This document shows, in pieces, positions 12,782-17,044 of a DNA stretch of 17,044 bases. Below the pieces are notes generated by a model, which saw only the letters and a program-made list of their open reading frames with translations, had not been told where the DNA came from and did no database searches. Within the stretch, counting starts at the first letter, position 1. Every line of letters begins with the position of its first letter. The DNA lies in contig CBFHNK010000035.1 in the NCBI GenBank assembly GCA_965657195.1, positions 1 through 17,044 of the forward strand, read 5' to 3'. Source of the stretch: TMED14 sp965657195 (GTDB lineage: Bacteria > Bacteroidota > Bacteroidia > Flavobacteriales > Schleiferiaceae). The position numbers and the translations under genes are program-made.

Positions 12782-15700
12782 TACTCCGCTGCTTCAATAT
12801 CGACTGACTTCGTTGCCATCATGTGGTCGTACTCGTCTTTGTTGCCCACCACGGAATCGTAGTAGTGTTTTAATCCGGTACCCGCAGGAATGCGGTGACC
12901 CACAATCACATTCTCCTTAAGACCCTCGAGGCCGTCGCTCTTACCCGCGATTGCAGCTTCGTTGAGGACTTTGGTCGTCTCCTGGAACGATGCCGCAGAA
13001 ACCCACGACTTCGTCTGAAGTGATGCACGTGTGATACCCTGAAGTACTAGCTTGGCCGTAGCCGAGCGAGCGTCACGTGCCTCCACCAATGCCTTGTCAG
13101 AACGCTTCAGCAGAGAGTTCTCGTCGCGGAGCTGGCGTGAGGTAATCATTTGACCTTCTTTGAGGTTCTCGCTGTCGCCAGCGTTCACCACCACCTTCTT
13201 GTCAAATACGCGGTCGTTCTCGTGGATGAAATCACCTACATGCTCGTAGTGTCCTTCGAGGAACATGGTGTCGCCACCGTCCGCGATTTCAACTTTGCGC
13301 ATCATCTGGCGAACAATCACTTCAAAGTGCTTGTCGTTGATTTTCACACCCTGCAAACGGTAAACTTCTTGAATCTCGTTCACCAGGTACTCCTGAACCG
13401 CAGTAGGACCTTGAATCGCGAGAATATCGGCCGGAGAAATGGCTCCGTCGCTCAGCGGTGAACCCGCACGCACGAAGTCGTTCTCTTGAACCAGAATCTG
13501 CTTGCTCAAGTTGATGAGGTAGCGGCGCTGCTCACCGGTGCGGCTCTCGATTACGATCTCGCGGTTACCGCGCTTGATCTTACCGTACGAAACCGTTCCG
13601 TCAATTTCAGCTACCACCGAAGGATTCGACGGGTTACGGGCTTCAAACAGTTCCGTCACACGTGGCAGACCGCCCGTAATGTCACCTGATTTTGCTCCGC
13701 GGCGTGGAATCTTCACAAGTACCTTACCGGCCTTGATCTCCTCGCCTTCGTCGACCATGAGATGGGCACCCACCGGCAAGGTGTAGTGCTTGATCTCCTC
13801 ACCCTTCTTGGTCAAGATTTGAATCATTGGCACCAACTTCTTGTTGCGCGCATCGCTGATTACCTTGTCCTGGAAGCCCGTCTGTTCGTCAATTTCAACC
13901 TTATAGCTCAGACCTTGAACGATGTCTTGGTATCCAACCACACCGGCGAATTCAGAGATGATTACGGCGTTGTAGGGATCCCACGAACACAGTGAGTCGC
14001 CTTTGGCCACTTTCTGGCCGTGCTTCACTACGAGGTTTGAACCGTACGGAACGTTACCCGTCATCACCGAAATTCCAGTCTTCTCATCTACGATACGAAG
14101 TTCACCCGTACGACCGATGACGATCGTCGACAAAGTGCCATCTGAACCTTCGCCTTCAACGGTGCGAACCTCGTCGAGTTCCACAATTCCGTCAAACTTG
14201 GCGATCAAACTGTTAACCTCAGAGATGTTACCAGCCGTACCACCCACGTGGAACGTACGAAGCGTCAGCTGCGTACCCGGCTCACCGATGGATTGAGCAG
14301 CGATTACGCCAACTGCTTCACCCATCTGAACACCCTTGGCTGTGGCCAAGTTGCGGCCGTAGCACTTTGCACAGATTCCGCGCTTGCTTTCGCACGTCAG
14401 CGCCGAACGAACTTCAACCATTTCAACGGGTGAATTCTCGATTTTGCGCGCGGCATCGTCAGAAATCATTTCGCCACGCTCGACATACACTTCACTCGTA
14501 AGTGGGTCGATTACGTCTTGAAGCGATACACGACCGGTGATGCGCTCAAACAGCGTCTCCACAATCTCTTCGTTCTTGCGCAATGCCGTTACTTCAAGGC
14601 CGCGAAGCGTTCCGCAGTCGACCTCGTTGATGATCACGTCCTGAGCGACGTCGTGCAGACGACGAGTCAGGTAACCAGCGTCAGCCGTCTTCAAGGCCGT
14701 ATCCGCGAGACCCTTACGGGCACCGTGGGTCGAGATGAAGTACTCAAGGATCGAAAGTCCTTCTTTAAAGTTCGAGATAATCGGGTTTTCGATGATCTCT
14801 CCACCTCCTGAACCCGACTTCTGCGGCTTGGCCATCAGACCACGCATACCTGAAAGCTGGCGAATCTGCTCTTTTGAACCACGCGCACCTGAATCAAGCA
14901 TCATGTAGATCGGATTGAAGCCCTGACGGTCGTTGATGAGCTGACTCATCGCGGCCTGCGTCAAACGGGCGTTCGTATTCGTCCACACGTCAATGACTTG
15001 GTTGTAGCGCTCGTTGTTCGTGATCAGACCCATGTTGTAGTTGCCCAAAATGGTTTCTACTTCTTCGTTGGCCTCTTTGATCAGCGACTCTTTGGCTTCC
15101 GGAACCGTGATGTCACCCAACGAGAACGACAGACCACCACGGAATGCCGTGCTGTATCCAAGGTTCTTGATGTCGTCAAGGAACTTCGCCGTCGTCGGAA
15201 CATCGGTCTTCGTCAAGATGCGCGCGATGATGTCGCGAAGCGCTTTTTTGGTCAACAGTTCGTTGATGTACCCAACGGTCTCAGGAACTACTTTATTGAA
15301 CAGTACGCGGCCCACCGATGTCTCGATAAGCTTTGTCACTAGTTCACCCTTCTCGTTCTCTACGCGAGCACGAACCTTGACCACGGCACCCAGCTCTACG
15401 CGGCGCTCGTTAAAGGCAATCGTTACTTCTTCGGCAGAGTAGAAGGTCATGCCTTCTCCCTTTACGGGATCACCGGGCAAGTTGCGCTTGGGCTTGGTCA
15501 TGTAGTACAGACCCAAGACCATGTCTTGTGACGGAACCGTAATCGGCGATCCGTTGGCAGGGTTCAAAATGTTGTGCGAAGCCAGCATCAGGATCTGCGC
15601 CTCCAAGATGGCAGCAGGTCCGAGTGGCAAGTGCACGGCCATTTGGTCACCGTCAAAGTCAGCGTTGAAGGCCGTACAGGTCAATGGGTGCAGCTGGATT

Positions 15701-17044
15701 GCCTTGCCCTCGATCATGCGCGGCTGAAACGACTGGATACCCAAACGGTGGAGCGTCGGAGCTCGGTTCAGAAGGACCGGATGGCCCTTCATTACGTTCT
15801 CAAGAATGTCCCAAACAACCGCTTCGCGCTTGTCGATGATTTTCTTAGCCGACTTCACCGTTTTCACGATTCCGCGCTCAATGAGCTTGCGAACGATAAA
15901 CGGCTTGTAGAGTTCCGCGGCCATGTCCTTTGGAAGGCCACACTCGTGCAGCTTCAAGTCAGGTCCAATAACGATTACCGAACGCGCAGAGTAGTCCACA
16001 CGCTTACCCAAGAGGTTTTGGCGGAATCGGCCCTGCTTGCCCTTGAGGCTGTCGCTCAGCGACTTCAGTGGGCGGTTGCTCTCGGTCTTTACGGCACTCG
16101 CCTTGCGGGTGTTGTCAAACAAGCTGTCAACAGACTCCTGAAGCATGCGCTTCTCGTTGCGAAGGATGACCTCAGGCGCTTTGATTTCGAGCAAGCGCTT
16201 CAAACGGTTGTTGCGGATAATTACCCGGCGGTACAGATCGTTCAAGTCGCTGGTCGCAAAACGGCCACCGTCCAAGGGCACGAGGGGACGCAGTTCGGGC
16301 GGAATCACAGGAACTACCTTGATGATCATCCACTCGGGCTTGTTCTCCATGCGCTCATTGGCCTCCTTCATGGCCTCTACGACCTGAAGGCGCTTGAGGG
16401 CCTCTTGCTTGCGCTGCTGCGAAGTCTCGCGGTCCGCTTGGGCACGAAGCTCAAACGAAAGGGCCGGAAGGTCCAGACGCTGAAGCAGCATGTACAGAGC
16501 CTCAGCACCCATCTTGGCGATGAACTTGTTGGGGTCGTGGTCCTCAAGGTACTGGTTGTCTTGGGTCGGCAGGCGATCCAAGGCATCGAGGTACTCCTCT
16601 TCGGTCAAGAACTGTAGCTTCTGGAATGGATTTCCTTCGGCGTCGGTAGCCAAACCGGTTTGGATTACGATGTAGCGCTCGTAGTAAATGATCATGTCGA
16701 GCTTCTTGGTCGGGATTCCGAGCAAGTAGCCGATTTTGTTCGGAAGCGAACGGAAGTACCAAATGTGCGCAACAGGAACAACGAGGCTGATGTGGCCTAC
16801 GCGCTCACGGCGAACTTTCTTCTCGGTTACTTCGACGCCACAACGGTCGCACACGATGCCCTTGTAGCGAATGCGCTTGTACTTTCCGCACGCACACTCA
16901 AAGTCCTTTACGGGACCAAAAATGCGCTCACAGAACAAACCGTCGCGTTCCGGCTTGTGCGTCCGGTAGTTGATGGTCTCTGGCTTGAGGATTTCGCCAC
17001 TCGACTTCTCGAGCAGGAACTCTGGCGAAGCCAGGCTGATGGTG
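12781..17044 (-). CDS. rpoC: RNA polymerase beta' subunit (RpoC), 5' end missing
   Basis: This is the catalytic beta' subunit of RNA polymerase. About 1420 codons are visible; the first residue in the window is in the conserved ISLASPEFLLE stretch, so only some 20-30 N-terminal residues lie outside. The reading frame is open to the window edge and includes KPETINYRTHKPERDG before the GLFCERIFGP motif. The N-terminal zinc site has cysteines 50, 52, 65 and 68 of the visible part (CACG and CDRCG). The active-site NADFDGD is at bases 15666-15646. The second zinc cluster (CESKRGICAKC) and the trigger-loop region beginning GEAVGVIAAQSIGEPGTQ are near bases 14400-14260. The protein ends SVDIEAAE. 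DUF3467 overlaps its stop; rpoB is expected just beyond the right edge. Confidence 0.97.
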   Translation of the reverse strand, partial: TISLASPEFLLEKSSGEILKPETINYRTHKPERDGLFCERIFGPVKDFECACGKYKRIRYKGIVCDRCGVEVTEKKVRRERVGHISLVVPVAHIWYFRSLPNKIGYLLGIPTKKLDMIIYYERYIVIQTGLATDAEGNPFQKLQFLTEEEYLDALDRLPTQDNQYLEDHDPNKFIAKMGAEALYMLLQRLDLPALSFELRAQADRETSQQRKQEALKRLQVVEAMKEANERMENKPEWMIIKVVPVIPPELRPLVPLDGGRFATSDLNDLYRRVIIRNNRLKRLLEIKAPEVILRNEKRMLQESVDSLFDNTRKASAVKTESNRPLKSLSDSLKGKQGRFRQNLLGKRVDYSARSVIVIGPDLKLHECGLPKDMAAELYKPFIVRKLIERGIVKTVKSAKKIIDKREAVVWDILENVMKGHPVLLNRAPTLHRLGIQSFQPRMIEGKAIQLHPLTCTAFNADFDGDQMAVHLPLGPAAILEAQILMLASHNILNPANGSPITVPSQDMVLGLYYMTKPKRNLPGDPVKGEGMTFYSAEEVTIAFNERRVELGAVVKVRARVENEKGELVTKLIETSVGRVLFNKVVPETVGYINELLTKKALRDIIARILTKTDVPTTAKFLDDIKNLGYSTAFRGGLSFSLGDITVPEAKESLIKEANEEVETILGNYNMGLITNNERYNQVIDVWTNTNARLTQAAMSQLINDRQGFNPIYMMLDSGARGSKEQIRQLSGMRGLMAKPQKSGSGGGEIIENPIISNFKEGLSILEYFISTHGARKGLADTALKTADAGYLTRRLHDVAQDVIINEVDCGTLRGLEVTALRKNEEIVETLFERITGRVSLQDVIDPLTSEVYVERGEMISDDAARKIENSPVEMVEVRSALTCESKRGICAKCYGRNLATAKGVQMGEAVGVIAAQSIGEPGTQLTLRTFHVGGTAGNISEVNSLIAKFDGIVELDEVRTVEGEGSDGTLSTIVIGRTGELRIVDEKTGISVMTGNVPYGSNLVVKHGQKVAKGDSLCSWDPYNAVIISEFAGVVGYQDIVQGLSYKVEIDEQTGFQDKVISDARNKKLVPMIQILTKKGEEIKHYTLPVGAHLMVDEGEEIKAGKVLVKIPRRGAKSGDITGGLPRVTELFEARNPSNPSVVAEIDGTVSYGKIKRGNREIVIESRTGEQRRYLINLSKQILVQENDFVRAGSPLSDGAISPADILAIQGPTAVQEYLVNEIQEVYRLQGVKINDKHFEVIVRQMMRKVEIADGGDTMFLEGHYEHVGDFIHENDRVFDKKVVVNAGDSENLKEGQMITSRQLRDENSLLKRSDKALVEARDARSATAKLVLQGITRASLQTKSWVSAASFQETTKVLNEAAIAGKSDGLEGLKENVIVGHRIPAGTGLKHYYDSVVGNKDEYDHMMATKSVDIEAAE

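Noticed and set aside
15574..16617. Long plus-strand open frame opposite rpoC
   Set aside because: It is the antisense shadow of a highly biased, conserved gene; the translation shows no domain features. The same holds for long frames opposite parE, ychF, transketolase, the VWA gene, the aminotransferase and the acyltransferase.
1..17044. tRNA, rRNA, transposase, integrase or toxin-antitoxin genes
   Set aside because: I saw none on reading both strands; the repeat-rich gaps contain no cloverleaf-like or transposase-like sequence.

Overview
The window looks like a chromosomal segment of a Bacteroidota genome, most likely Flavobacteriales, with unusually high GC. The gene content supports this: transketolase is split into two subunits, a DUF3467 gene follows rpoC, a small DUF6095-like membrane protein is present, topoisomerase IV is encoded as parE then parC, and an ECF sigma unit carries a Spy/CpxP-like secreted protein. 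Promoter-like TAnnTTTG boxes (the Bacteroidota sigma -7 consensus) and the near absence of Shine-Dalgarno sequences agree. The lineage is inferred from remembered family patterns, not from a search.

Layout. Positions 1-3035 (minus) hold parE and the 5' part of parC, overlapping by 11 bases; parC runs off the left edge. Positions 3136-4227 (minus) hold ychF, which shares a 78-base divergent promoter region with the next unit. Positions 4306-7506 (plus) hold the transketolase N-terminal subunit, a secreted von Willebrand A (VWA) protein, and the transketolase C-terminal subunit, packed with gaps of 4 and 11 bases. Positions 7507-8026 are non-coding and built largely of short repeats in inverted arrangement. 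Positions 8027-9600 (plus) hold an ECF sigma factor, a small single-pass membrane protein (candidate anti-sigma) and a Spy-like exported protein, closed by a strong terminator at 9610-9637. Positions 9750-10943 (plus) hold a class III aminotransferase. A second repeat cluster (10931-11155) leads directly into a membrane acyltransferase (11148-12167), which overlaps a 70-residue DUF6095-like gene by 4 bases. A third repeat block and a bidirectional terminator (12426-12453) separate these from the minus-strand rpoC-DUF3467 pair, with rpoC running off the right edge.

The window mixes housekeeping genes (topoisomerase IV, YchF, transketolase, RNA polymerase beta') with accessory ones. The most unusual signal is a family of AAC-anchored short tandem repeats, with 7-base units and 16-17-base units that contain the 7-base word. 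Three clusters each start at or just before the stop codon of the upstream gene, and one appears to supply the TTG start codon of the downstream gene. A separate 10-mer, TAACCGGATT, occurs four times in the non-coding regions around the sigma operon. The Spy-like protein ends in a segment resembling the plug motif of SusC-type receptors, and the VWA gene sits between the two halves of transketolase. These are the leads most worth following; no complete undescribed defence or mobile system is evident.
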